Positions 1-7,574 of a DNA stretch of 64,000 nucleotides are shown here, in pieces. The stretch spans positions 248,001 through 312,000 of the forward strand of contig NZ_PYMI01000004.1 in NCBI RefSeq assembly GCF_003025595.1. Reading direction: 5' to 3'. The notes beneath the pieces were generated by a model. That model saw only the letters and a list, made by a program, of their open reading frames with translations. It made no database searches and had not been told where the DNA came from. Position 1 is the first letter of the stretch. Each line of letters begins with the position of its first letter. Origin of the DNA: Photobacterium ganghwense (lineage in GTDB: Bacteria; Pseudomonadota; Gammaproteobacteria; Enterobacterales; Vibrionaceae). The position numbers and the translations under genes are program-made.

Positions 1-275
1 TCAACCGCATTCTGCAAGTTAGTAATGGCTTGATTTTTGTTACCGCTCTGCCAATAGAACACCCCCAGCATACGTTGTACGTAAGCTTTGTCGTACTCCC
101 TTGAAGGGTTCAGCCCCTTCAGCAGATTAATGGCTTCGCCCAGCTTTTCATTCTGCTGCAACGTATTCGCCCGCTGCACCTTGTTCGCGATACCCTGCGA
201 CAAATCTGCGGCATGAACAGAAGCAACACTGAGTGGTATTGCCAGCAAAGCAACCAGAGTGAACTTCTTCATCAT
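1..275 (-). CDS. TPR protein of the TonB2 cluster (3' end outside window)
   Basis: N-terminal 91 residues of a protein that runs off the left edge. It starts MMKKFTLVALLA, a signal peptide with likely cleavage after VHAA, followed by helical TPR-like sequence (LGEAINLLKGL, then a second helix pair ending NKNQAITNLQNAV). The first ATG overlaps the tonB2 stop in an ATGA arrangement, so translation is probably coupled. A periplasmic TPR protein is the usual last gene of the Vibrio TonB2 cluster. Its exact role is unsettled; it is presumably an accessory of the energy-transduction complex. The truncation is a window-edge effect, not a mutation. Confidence 0.85.
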   Translation of the reverse strand, partial: MMKKFTLVALLAIPLSVASVHAADLSQGIANKVQRANTLQQNEKLGEAINLLKGLNPSREYDKAYVQRMLGVFYWQSGNKNQAITNLQNAV

Positions 276-892
276 TTCTCCATCTTGAACACAATTTTCG
301 CGGTCTGGACGTAAGGCACAGCTCGGCCATCCACTACTTTAGGCTGATACTTCCATTTTTTCAGCGCCCGCATCGCTTCCCGATCAAAGATACGTTTAGG
401 ATTCGCATCGGTTATCTGAATATCCGTCGGGCGTCCTTGTGCATCCACGGTAAACGAAAACACCACATAACCTTCAATGCCCCTCTGCTGCGCTTTAGGG
501 GGATAAACCGGATCCTGTTTATAAAGCGGCATCGCCTGCTGATTAACGCTTGTCCCAAAATCAGAAAACGTCGGGACATTAATCGCCAGCCCGGAAATTG
601 CGGTATCCAGACTCAGGCTCGGCATGGTCGGAGTAACCGTATTGGTTGTCACTGACTGCGATGTTTTCGGCATTACCTGTGGCGGCGGCTCCGGTGTCTC
701 CGGCGGTTCAGGTACCGCGCGCTGACGGCGGGATACGTCCCGTTCCTGCTCAACCATAACCATGTCAAACGCCAGAACCTGTTTTTCCTCCTGGGCTCGA
801 GGATGGCCGTTATCCACCATCCATGCCATGAAAGTAAACAGTCCCAAGGCGACAGAAAAAGCCACGGGCAGAGCGATTAACAATCGAAACAT
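272..892 (-). CDS. tonB2: TonB2-type energy transducer
   Basis: A 206-residue protein that would carry proton-motive energy from ExbB2/ExbD2 to TonB-dependent outer-membrane receptors, for example for siderophores or heme. One N-terminal membrane helix (about residues 3-25, MFRLLIALPVAF) anchors it. A short proline-rich stretch follows (about 63-75, PEPPETPEPPP), then a C-terminal TonB domain (about 115-206) with the family signature YPPKAQQRGIEGYV. The periplasmic linker is short, as in TonB2 and unlike the long TonB1 linker. The start ATG shares one base with the exbD2 stop, and the TPR gene overlaps its end, so it lies inside a tightly packed operon. Confidence 0.93.
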   Translation of the reverse strand: MFRLLIALPVAFSVALGLFTFMAWMVDNGHPRAQEEKQVLAFDMVMVEQERDVSRRQRAVPEPPETPEPPPQVMPKTSQSVTTNTVTPTMPSLSLDTAISGLAINVPTFSDFGTSVNQQAMPLYKQDPVYPPKAQQRGIEGYVVFSFTVDAQGRPTDIQITDANPKRIFDREAMRALKKWKYQPKVVDGRAVPYVQTAKIVFKMEK

Positions 893-1299
893 CAGCGTTT
901 CTCCGCGGCCAAAGCAATATTCTTCACTCCGGCCCCTTTGGCCGCATCCATAACTTTGACCACGGTACCGTTGTAAGCATGTTCATCAGCCTGAATAACC
1001 AGGGAGGCATCCGGTTGATCTAGCAACAAGTGTTCCAACGTCGCCTGCACACGCTCCACATCCACAACACGCTTATCAATATAGACATCGTTAGCTGACG
1101 TGATGGCCACAAAAATCCCGGCGTCTTTTTGGCTGACAACATTACTGGCCTGCGGACGATTCACTTCAACACCGGACTCACGGACAAATGAACTGGTGAC
1201 GATGAAGAAGATCAACATAATAAAGACGATATCCAGCATTGAGGTCAGATCAACCTGGGCATCTTCACGGGCAGAAGACGGACGATTAAGTCTCATCAC
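892..1299 (-). CDS. exbD2: ExbD2, TonB2 motor subunit
   Basis: 135 residues, the normal ExbD/TolR size. A cytoplasmic N-terminus precedes one membrane helix (about 21-39), which carries the conserved proton-path aspartate (D23 in SMLDIVFIMLIF). A periplasmic domain of about 90 residues follows. With ExbB2 it forms the proton-driven motor of the TonB2 system in the inner membrane. Its start overlaps the exbB2 stop by 4 bases and its stop touches the tonB2 start, which points to translational coupling and fixed stoichiometry. Confidence 0.93.
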   Translation of the reverse strand: MMRLNRPSSAREDAQVDLTSMLDIVFIMLIFFIVTSSFVRESGVEVNRPQASNVVSQKDAGIFVAITSANDVYIDKRVVDVERVQATLEHLLLDQPDASLVIQADEHAYNGTVVKVMDAAKGAGVKNIALAAEKR

Positions 1300-1856
1300 T
1301 GGCTCCTTAATAATTTTTCAAGTTTCATTTCCCGTAAATGACAGGCTTTAGCCAGACGGGAATGGACAAACATACCAGACAGCGCTGCAACCATACCGGC
1401 CATTGTCGGTAAGGTCGCAAGGGAAATCCCAGACGCCATCAGACGAGGCTGGCTACTGCCCTGCGTGGCCATGACATCAAACACAGAAATCATCCCGGTG
1501 ACTGTGCCAAGCAGTCCCAGCATCGGGCATATTGCAACCAGCACTTTGATCAGGTTCAGATTCTGATTCAGCGCCAGATGAGCCTGATTCAGCCAGCCAC
1601 TACGAACCGCGTGGGCATACCAGGACGTTTGATCATCTCTGGCCTGCCACAACGTCAGCCATTGCTGCTTCTGCTTCGGATATGTCACAGACAGATACAC
1701 AACCCGCTCAACAACCAGTACCCAGCACAGCATTACCACGGCGGCCAGCCACCATAGGATCTGGCCTCCCTGATTCATAAACTGCTCCAGTGAGTACCAC
1801 CAGCTTTCCAGTGCTGAGTTGTGGATCAATGGGATGTCGTAAAGACTGTTTTCCAT
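1296..1856 (-). CDS. exbB2: ExbB2, TonB2 motor channel
   Basis: 186 residues of the MotA/TolQ/ExbB family. Membrane helices lie at about 34-55, 105-130 and 140-165. The family core includes ICPMLGLLGTVTGMI and a following helix (GISLATLPTMAGMVAAL). It lacks the longer cytoplasmic loops of the ExbB1 type, which is usual for ExbB2. It works with ExbD2 and TonB2. The start overlaps the ttpC stop by one base, and the last codons overlap exbD2. Confidence 0.92.
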   Translation of the reverse strand: MENSLYDIPLIHNSALESWWYSLEQFMNQGGQILWWLAAVVMLCWVLVVERVVYLSVTYPKQKQQWLTLWQARDDQTSWYAHAVRSGWLNQAHLALNQNLNLIKVLVAICPMLGLLGTVTGMISVFDVMATQGSSQPRLMASGISLATLPTMAGMVAALSGMFVHSRLAKACHLREMKLEKLLRSQ

Positions 1857-3190
1857 TATGCGGCAGTTCCTGCTTTTTCAGCCTGTTCTGCGACCAGGCT
1901 TATTCCCTGTTTCTCTAGAATGGTGCGAATATTTTCTGCCTGTGAACTCAGGATATTATGAGCAAGCAACAACGGCATGGCTGAAACCAGACCAAGAACC
2001 GTCGTAACCAATGCAGTAGAAATACCACCAGCCATAATGGTTGGGTCACCATTGCCGAACTGAGTAATAACCTGGAAGGTTTCAATCATACCCGTTACAG
2101 TACCCAACAGACCCAGCATTGGCGCCAAGGCCGCCAGCAGTTTCAGCATCGACAGGCCTTTTTCCAATCCCTGCTGTTCATCGACAATGGTTTCCAGTAA
2201 GCGCAGTTCCAGTGCTTCCACGCTGCGCTTCTGTTCTTTGTTATAAACTGACAGCACGCGTCCCAGTGGGTTATCGCCCGGTTGAGTCGGCGACTTCAGC
2301 TGCTTGTTGATTTGCTGGCGCACCAGGGTCAGCTTGATACCGCGGAACAAAGAAATTCCCAGACCAATCGCCAGCAAACCAAGAATAATTTTTCCGACGA
2401 TGCCGCCGTGCTCGAGACGGTCAGACAACTCTGGAGAGTTTGCCAGTTGTTCCAACATGATACCGCGTGATGGATCCACCACGGCTGCCTGCATCCCAGT
2501 TTCCGTCAACCCCGTAAGGGTGTTAAGTACCGGGCCATTTTCAGGCTGCTTCAGATAAGGTTTCGCTACAGCACGCTTGCCGTCCCAATTGATGTACCCG
2601 TATTCAGCCACCAGGCCGATGCTGCCCAGTCGGTAAGCATCCACATTATTGGTCTGCCCTTCGCCGTTAATAAAAGGCACCTGCACCAGACGCATTTCTC
2701 GGCTGGCCGAAATTTGGTCTTCCATTCCCTGCCACAGCGCAGTCAGCTGCTTTAATGAAGGCAGCGCTTTGGCTTCAACAATTGAGTCGACCACCGGACG
2801 GAATGTTTTGCGGTCGACCCCGGTCACGGAATAAGCCAATTCGTTATCCAGCTCTTTGGCGGCCTGACGAACAACCCCAAACAGTTCACCAAGACTACCG
2901 GTTTCCAAACGCAGCTGTTCTTCCAGGCGGGCCAGGTCGTTTTCATTTTTACTGAATGTGGCGCTCAGCTCATCGGTTTCGGCTTGTAGCTGATCCCGCT
3001 GCTTGACCAACGCATTGTACTGAGCACGAATTTCCTGCTCAGTCAGACGAAAATCCTGCTCACGATCGGCGTCATGCGCTTTCTGAACACGTTGTTCCTG
3101 ACGTGTTTGATCGGCCAGCGAAGTTTGGGCTGACACCAGCATTGGCATGGAAACAAGGCACAGCGCAGTTGCTAACGCTTTGAATTTCAT
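1856..3190 (-). CDS. ttpC: TtpC, TonB2-associated ExbB-like protein
   Basis: 444 residues. A signal peptide (MKFKALATALCLVSMPMLVSA) leads into a long periplasmic coiled coil (about 30-110), a further periplasmic region, and a C-terminal MotA/TolQ/ExbB domain with membrane helices (about 255-280, 345-370 and 385-415; KLLAALAPMLGLLGTVTGMI). In Vibrio, TtpC is the extra component that TonB2 needs in order to work, and it is not part of TonB1 systems. The position between DUF3450 and exbB2 is the diagnostic order. The upstream DUF3450 stop is one base from this start. It looks complete. Confidence 0.9.
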   Translation of the reverse strand: MKFKALATALCLVSMPMLVSAQTSLADQTRQEQRVQKAHDADREQDFRLTEQEIRAQYNALVKQRDQLQAETDELSATFSKNENDLARLEEQLRLETGSLGELFGVVRQAAKELDNELAYSVTGVDRKTFRPVVDSIVEAKALPSLKQLTALWQGMEDQISASREMRLVQVPFINGEGQTNNVDAYRLGSIGLVAEYGYINWDGKRAVAKPYLKQPENGPVLNTLTGLTETGMQAAVVDPSRGIMLEQLANSPELSDRLEHGGIVGKIILGLLAIGLGISLFRGIKLTLVRQQINKQLKSPTQPGDNPLGRVLSVYNKEQKRSVEALELRLLETIVDEQQGLEKGLSMLKLLAALAPMLGLLGTVTGMIETFQVITQFGNGDPTIMAGGISTALVTTVLGLVSAMPLLLAHNILSSQAENIRTILEKQGISLVAEQAEKAGTAA

Positions 3191-3191
3191 C

Positions 3192-3953
3192 TTAGTTATT
3201 CTCCACGTTAACGGAAACCGGCAGGGTGATCAGGCTTGGCGCAGCTTGCTTGGAAGCAATCGCAAATGCTTTATTGATGTCTTTGGCATAGCCGTTTTCC
3301 AGCGATTGCCAGCCGGACGTTTTATCATTCCAGGCCCAGAAACGCTTGCCATCAAGGCTGCGGGCAACCAGCGAAATGCGTCCCAGGTACAGCATATCCG
3401 CTTCAATCTTCGTGTTATCCAGCGCCAGTTGGCCCTGATAGATCCCCATCTTGGTGCCGTAATCCATTTCAATCTGGTAGGCTTCCAGAATACGGCGGAA
3501 TTTCTCCGCGTCGCTGACATCCGCCATTGCCATCATGTCTTCCAGCTTGCTGATACGATCCAGGCGCTGTTCATGGCGAATCGGTTTATCGTTTTCCACT
3601 GTTGTCTTCAGGCCAGCAAGCATACGGTACATCAGAGGCACAACCCCCTGACGAGTATCTTTGATTCCCTCGATCTGATGCTGAAGGCTTTCAGCTTCCT
3701 GCTGCTGACTGGCCACCAGGTTTGAAAGGTGATCGCGGTAAATGCCGAGGTTGTTCACTTCTTCCTTCAGCTGTTCCATTTCCGCTTTCATGCTGAGCAC
3801 AGAGTCAGCACTGCGATCGATTTTCTTCTGGCTGTTAGCCGAGGCGGCGTTCATGGAGTTCTCGATGGAACGTGCGTCACCCAGCGTACTGGCGTTGGCT
3901 CCGCTAATCATGCCCAGCATCAACAGTGCCAGGCTGGTTTTTGCTACTTTCAT
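3192..3953 (-). CDS. DUF3450 periplasmic protein, first gene of the TonB2 operon
   Basis: 253 residues. A signal peptide with cleavage near ANA (MKVAKTSLALLMLGMISGANA) precedes a long coiled coil (about 35-110, rich in E, Q and K) and a mixed domain ending with FWAWNDKTSGWQSL. This is the DUF3450 family, which normally heads TonB2/TtpC clusters. It probably supports the motor at the periplasmic face, but its biochemical role is unknown. The promoter and Fur-like site lie about 100 bp upstream. The genes downstream are adjacent with 1-4 base overlaps or a one-base gap. Confidence 0.88.
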   Translation of the reverse strand: MKVAKTSLALLMLGMISGANASTLGDARSIENSMNAASANSQKKIDRSADSVLSMKAEMEQLKEEVNNLGIYRDHLSNLVASQQQEAESLQHQIEGIKDTRQGVVPLMYRMLAGLKTTVENDKPIRHEQRLDRISKLEDMMAMADVSDAEKFRRILEAYQIEMDYGTKMGIYQGQLALDNTKIEADMLYLGRISLVARSLDGKRFWAWNDKTSGWQSLENGYAKDINKAFAIASKQAAPSLITLPVSVNVENN

Positions 3954-4059
3954 TGTTAATAAATCAGTCGGTTAAGAAAAATAAAAGGCTTCAATCAATG
4001 AAGATATAAAAACAAACATAAACCGCTATCGTCATAGCTGGTAATGGTTATAGATTCTA

Positions 4060-4078
4060 ATTGTAAACGAATCTCATT
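4060..4078 (-). promoter_or_regulatory. Fur-box-like site upstream of the TonB2 operon
   Basis: On the minus strand this 19-mer reads AATGAGATTCGTTTACAAT. It matches 11-12 of the 16 fixed positions of a Vibrio-type Fur consensus recalled as AATGANAATNATTNTCATT. A TAGAAT hexamer (plausible -10) follows immediately and a weak TTTAAA lies 17 bp before it, so the site would cover the promoter. Iron repression of a TonB2 operon is the expected biology. The assignment is by eye. Confidence 0.5.
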
Positions 4079-4554
4079 TAAACCATTTTCATACAAAAAA
4101 CCGTAATAGCACCTCTGACTACGATCTGAATCATGTGTTTACCTGCCCTGTTGTACGGTTTGCATGCAATCCCCTGATAAATGCGATAACAGTCGCGAGT
4201 CTGTACGCGATCTAATAACAAGCATGAGCATCACCCTGTTCATAAGTTGTCGCAGTGTGGTACCAACACGACGTGTGTATATAACTATATCTACACACCC
4301 AGACTTCACCCCAGACTTCTAGCCCGATACGCGCCGTCTATTTTACATGATTACGTCTACACACCTCAGCCAACGTGTATGTATGCCTGTCTCTATTTCC
4401 AATAACTAAGTGACAATGTCACCAATGCCACTTATCCCCTCTATATCTTTCTTTGAATAAGACCTAATTTAAAAGCTCAAGGACACCAGTCATGTCACAG
4501 CGTTGACCTTCAAACGACTTCGCAATAACATCCTGTCGATAAACGCATAAAGTG

Positions 4555-4583
4555 TGCGTTTTTTCTGATCCCTCATGTATAAT
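4555..4583 (+). promoter_or_regulatory. Probable sigma-70 promoter of the 4618 gene
   Basis: A perfect TATAAT at 4578-4583 stands 34 bp before the GTG start. The -35 region 17 bp upstream (TGCGTT) is poor. No other good -10 is visible nearby. Confidence 0.5.
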
Positions 4584-4617
4584 GCCGCGCTCAAAATGAA
4601 CTTTCCGGTACTTTGAA

Positions 4618-5061
4618 GTGAATGAAGTAAACCTTGATGACGTACGTCATCAACTTGCTGCGCTGAATTTTAAAGCAGACAAGATGCGTATTGTAACTGT
4701 TTCGGCCATGGATGCTGACTTACTGGAGTCTTGCACCACCACCGCAGGTGAATGCTTTTACAACAGCTACATGAATGTGATCTACGGGAAAGGCGATCGC
4801 TATGTCCTGGGTTACCGCTGTGAAGAGACCGTGATTGACCACGCGATTATTCGTAAAGGCGACAAGTACTACGACCCTACTCTGCAGTCAGAGGGCGAGT
4901 TTTCTGAATATCAGTTTGCAGTCCTGACCGAGTTTACTGTGTTCGATATGATGAAACACGCGAAGTCTAACAAGGATTTCCCGCCGGATGTTGATTACGT
5001 ACTGAGTAAGGCTGAAAAATTTAAAAACGTCATTGACGTTGATAAAATAAAACGAAAATAA
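4618..5061 (+). CDS. Conserved-looking protein of unknown function, 147 residues
   Basis: Starts with GTG (GTGAATGAAGTA). There is no in-frame ATG upstream near the promoter, and the next in-frame ATG would remove the first 21 residues. The protein is soluble, acidic in the middle and lysine-rich at the end (KNVIDVDKIKRK). It has no signal peptide or membrane helix. The central part (CTTTAGECFYNSYMNVIYGK, then GYRCEETVIDHAIIRKGDKYYDPTL) reads like a small alpha/beta domain with conserved-looking C, H and D residues. Its composition, in-frame codon use, good promoter and terminator support a real monocistronic gene. I do not recognise the family. Confidence 0.75.
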   Translation: MNEVNLDDVRHQLAALNFKADKMRIVTVSAMDADLLESCTTTAGECFYNSYMNVIYGKGDRYVLGYRCEETVIDHAIIRKGDKYYDPTLQSEGEFSEYQFAVLTEFTVFDMMKHAKSNKDFPPDVDYVLSKAEKFKNVIDVDKIKRK

Positions 5062-5068
5062 TGCCTTC

Positions 5069-5095
5069 AAGCCTCTGTATTTTACAGGGGCTTTT
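5069..5095 (+). terminator. Rho-independent terminator
   Basis: Ten-base-pair stem AAGCCTCTGT / ACAGGGGCTT (one T-G pair), loop ATTTT, followed by T-rich sequence, 8 bases after the stop of the 4618 gene. Confidence 0.85.
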
Positions 5096-5211
5096 CGTTT
5101 TCTCTCTGTCTTTCGATTTGAGTAATATTTTCTGCGTCTCTATCATCTGCGCTAGCAAGATCTCCCCGGCTAAAATAATCTTTCCCTTTAATACCAACTA
5201 GCTGCATATAA

Positions 5212-5274
5212 AATCACCAATCACCAATCACCAATCACCAATCACCAATCAGCGATCAGCGATCAGCGATCAGT
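5212..5274. repeat. Heptamer tandem array with a sharp variant switch
   Basis: Nine consecutive 7-bp units: AATCACC five times, one hybrid AATCAGC, GATCAGC twice, then GATCAGT. The last three units each carry a GATC (Dam) site, spaced 7 bp apart. The array sits 234 bp upstream of the lipoprotein start, in non-coding DNA. Gain or loss of units by slippage is likely. Any effect on transcription is unknown. Confidence 0.9.
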
Positions 5275-5507
5275 CAAAATCAACTGATCATCGTGTCTTG
5301 CTGCACTGAATTTGTGATCCGTCTACTTTTCCTCGTGAAATTGAGAAAAGCAGTAGATTTTTTTTGGCGGCTCGCTATTTTAAGAGGTCAGAGTTGTCTA
5401 TATTCAACCATTGGCACTTGTTAAATTAGTGTTTTCATTGGTTGTGACATTGGAAACTTGTGGTATCAGCTTTAAAACGAAGCGTTAACCGTTTGCTAGG
5501 ATGCAAT

Positions 5508-6134
5508 ATGAAACTTTTTATTTCTCTGTTCTTATTAGTTTTGCTATCCGGGTGCAGTAACGGCATCAACATTTCCGTCCCAGACAGACTGGCTCAGTCT
5601 GAATCGAACAACGGATATGTTACCGGTAGTTTGGGGGTGACCACAGAATGGCCATCAACGGGGGAAGGACTTGTCACAACGCTGTATCTCAGACAGCAAG
5701 GCAGTGCAGATCCAATCACGGTCACCAGTTCTAAATCCGACTTTGATTACAATAACGGCCTGCAAAAAGGTCAGCTGTTCACTATTGCGCTGCCGCCTGG
5801 GCAGTATGAGCTATACAGTATCAGCTTCAGGGGAAGTAACGGGATTCAGAGTGTTGAATCAAAAACGAAAGATAACCTGAATATCGCGTTTACCGTCCGA
5901 CCGGCTCAGGTCACCTATATTGGCCAGTTCCTCACTTCTAGCCTGGTCGCCAAAAGTACCTTGTGGAACACACTTTTCCCAAGCGGATACGGCGTTGTCA
6001 CACACAGTGATGCCAGCCAACGGGACAAATCGCTATTTGACAAACACAACCCGAATTTACGCACAATGTCCTTCGTCATCTCTCCTCTGACAGGGTTAAC
6101 CGACAGCCGCATTCCTTCGACGGTCACCAACTGA
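5508..6134 (+). CDS. Lipoprotein of unknown function, 208 residues
   Basis: The ATG at 5508 is preferred because AGGA stands 6 bases upstream and the protein then begins directly with a lipoprotein signal (MKLFISLFLLVLLSGC, lipobox LSGC). An upstream GTG at 5460 would bury the signal. The mature protein is beta-rich, with YVTGSLGVTTEW, a strand pair ending FTIALPPGQYELYSI and later AQVTYIGQF. LPPG-YELY is typical of small immunoglobulin-like or transthyretin-like modules, so a beta-sandwich fold is an inference. The second residue after Cys is Asn (CSNG), with Ser at +2, compatible with outer-membrane sorting. Followed by a strong terminator. Confidence 0.8.
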   Translation: MKLFISLFLLVLLSGCSNGINISVPDRLAQSESNNGYVTGSLGVTTEWPSTGEGLVTTLYLRQQGSADPITVTSSKSDFDYNNGLQKGQLFTIALPPGQYELYSISFRGSNGIQSVESKTKDNLNIAFTVRPAQVTYIGQFLTSSLVAKSTLWNTLFPSGYGVVTHSDASQRDKSLFDKHNPNLRTMSFVISPLTGLTDSRIPSTVTN

Positions 6135-6151
6135 TCGAATGAGCTGACTTC

Positions 6152-6205
6152 GGGTTAGCATCAGCTAACCCAAAACAAAACGGCAACCCGAAGGTTGCCG
6201 TTTTT
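6152..6205. terminator. Tandem hairpins, second one a bidirectional terminator
   Basis: The first hairpin is GGGTTAGC-ATCA-GCTAACCC at 6152-6171. The second is ACGGCAACC-CGAA-GGTTGCCGT with T-runs on both sides (6178-6205). It can end the lipoprotein transcript on the plus strand and the leftward transcript from the transpeptidase and small-protein side. Confidence 0.88.
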
Positions 6206-6372
6206 CATTCAAAGCTTTTCGTGTTCAAGCGGTAATAATGGCGTTTTACTGTGCCCTGTTCATAAGGCTCACCAATGTTCCCAACAGCCAAAAAACCATG
6301 AGGGAACACCACACGATAAATGTGTCGGTCAACGTATAAAATCACAGTTAGCATCATGAAAAAATACGCCAT
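6205..6372 (-). CDS. Candidate small membrane protein, 55 residues
   Basis: Open frame starting MAYFFMMLTVILYVD and ending RLNTKSFE. An N-terminal hydrophobic helix (residues 1-14) is followed by a basic, aromatic-rich tail (DRHIYRVVFPHGFLAVGN, then YEQGTVKRHYYRL). It lies 44 bp downstream of the L,D-transpeptidase on the same strand, and its stop abuts the terminator, a natural place for the second gene of an operon. Against it: no clear ribosome binding site precedes the ATG, so it may start differently or depend on coupling. Function unknown. Confidence 0.45.
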   Translation of the reverse strand: MAYFFMMLTVILYVDRHIYRVVFPHGFLAVGNIGEPYEQGTVKRHYYRLNTKSFE

Positions 6373-6416
6373 AAACAGAACCGTTATGAAACAATAGCGC
6401 CATGAAAACGAGTTAA

Positions 6417-7319
6417 TCAGCGAAGCTGCACCGGTAGGCCAACCTGGTTCATCAGGGCTTCATCCAGTAACTGACGAGCTCGAACATCACCAGCAACTTC
6501 CGCCAACAGCTGATCTGGGGCAGAAACACGTTTATGCTCGCCCATCTGATCTTCATCGCGTGACAGCGGTTCGTGAACTTCAACGTATACTGAACCATCT
6601 GCTTCTATCGCCTGTTTAACAGGCTGGTTGATAATACGCACTTTAGTACCTCGTGACACTTGGTGGAAAAGCCACTCTACATCCCAAGGGTTCATGCGAA
6701 TACAACCTGAACTTACACGCATACCGATACCGAAATCTTTATTGGTACCATGGATAAGGTACTGACCAGAACCATGGGAAAGACGCATCGCGTAATCACC
6801 CAGAGGGTTTTCCGGACCAGCAGGGACTACTGCAGGCAAGATCACATTGTGCTTTTCACGATATTCACGACGAATATTTGCCGTCGGCGTCCACGTCGGG
6901 TTCTTGATCATCTGACTGATCGAAGTGGTCATCTTAGGCGTTTCACGTCCAACACGACCAATCCCAATCGGGAACACGTACATCTTGTCGCTGTTCGATG
7001 GGAAGTAGTACAAACGCAGCTCAGCCAGGTTGATGACAATCCCTTCACGTTTTACATCCGGCAGAATCAGTTGCATCGGAATCTTCAGCAGAGATCCCGG
7101 AGTCGGCAGAAACGGATCCACCCCTGGATTTGACGCCATCAGCAGCAGCAAACCAACATCATAACGGTTGGCGATATCCAGAAGGCTGTCACCTTTGTTA
7201 ACCTGGTAGTACTCCATCGTACCAATCAGCTTAGTGCTGGAATCCGGCCGATCATACTCTACCGCCTGCGCCGACATTGACATGAAACAAGCAAACATTA
7301 AGAGTAAAATTCGTCTCAA
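6417..7319 (-). CDS. L,D-transpeptidase, YkuD domain with LysM
   Basis: 300 residues, exported to the periplasm. It would cross-link peptidoglycan 3-3 or attach Braun-type lipoprotein to it. The TTG start at 7319 is chosen because GGAGG lies 7 bases upstream and the protein then opens with a signal peptide (MRRILLLMFACFMSMSAQA). A LysM module (about 32-80, YYQVNKGDSLLDIANRY) precedes the YkuD domain (about 85-225), which has the catalytic HGTNKDFGIG...SSGCIRM motif with the active cysteine. About 70 residues follow. The longer frame start at 7367 would put 16 extra residues before the signal. An Lpp-like lipoprotein gene lies at 22376, a possible substrate. Confidence 0.9.
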   Translation of the reverse strand: MRRILLLMFACFMSMSAQAVEYDRPDSSTKLIGTMEYYQVNKGDSLLDIANRYDVGLLLLMASNPGVDPFLPTPGSLLKIPMQLILPDVKREGIVINLAELRLYYFPSNSDKMYVFPIGIGRVGRETPKMTTSISQMIKNPTWTPTANIRREYREKHNVILPAVVPAGPENPLGDYAMRLSHGSGQYLIHGTNKDFGIGMRVSSGCIRMNPWDVEWLFHQVSRGTKVRIINQPVKQAIEADGSVYVEVHEPLSRDEDQMGEHKRVSAPDQLLAEVAGDVRARQLLDEALMNQVGLPVQLR

Positions 7320-7498
7320 AACAGTGCCTCCATCTTTTATCCCCTCAATTATGGCAAATGAGCGCATTGCGCTGTTGCTCTTGTGTGCTTTTCTCTGAAT
7401 CGAGACAGCAATATCGCCGATTGTATCGGATTTCTCCGCGGAAGTACGTCATCATTCCGTCAAGCTTTTGCCATCGCAGTATTAACAGTATGCATAAC

Positions 7499-7523
7499 AA
7501 AGCGGGGCTAAATGCCCCGCTTT
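7499..7523. terminator. Hairpin terminator downstream of the desaturase
   Basis: Perfect 10-bp stem AAAGCGGGGC / GCCCCGCTTT with loop TAAAT, 52 bp beyond the desaturase stop on the minus strand. The T-tracts are short on both sides, so efficiency is uncertain. Confidence 0.7.
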
Positions 7524-7574
7524 GGTTGTTTCTGTCTCATCTGTAAGACCGTCAGGCCGCTCGTTCATGCCCTA

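Larger units (their letters stand above)
3954..4617. other. Divergent intergenic region
   Basis: 664 bp without a convincing gene. Besides the Fur-like site it holds an inverted repeat at 4273-4298 (GTGTGTA / TACACAC arms around a 12-base AT-rich centre). A second TCTACACACC lies near 4348-4360. These could be operators for the rightward gene, but nothing identifies a regulator. The remainder has no recognisable RNA or ORF. Confidence 0.5.

Noticed and set aside
3147..3725. 192-codon plus-strand frame opposite the DUF3450 gene
   Set aside because: Shadow of the minus-strand TonB2 operon, whose genes have clear family motifs.
5212..5274. Possible CRISPR
   Set aside because: The units are 7 bp and contiguous, without spacers; a simple tandem repeat.
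5460..5507. Upstream GTG extension of the lipoprotein
   Set aside because: It would put 16 polar residues before the signal peptide, and the ATG at 5508 has its own AGGA.
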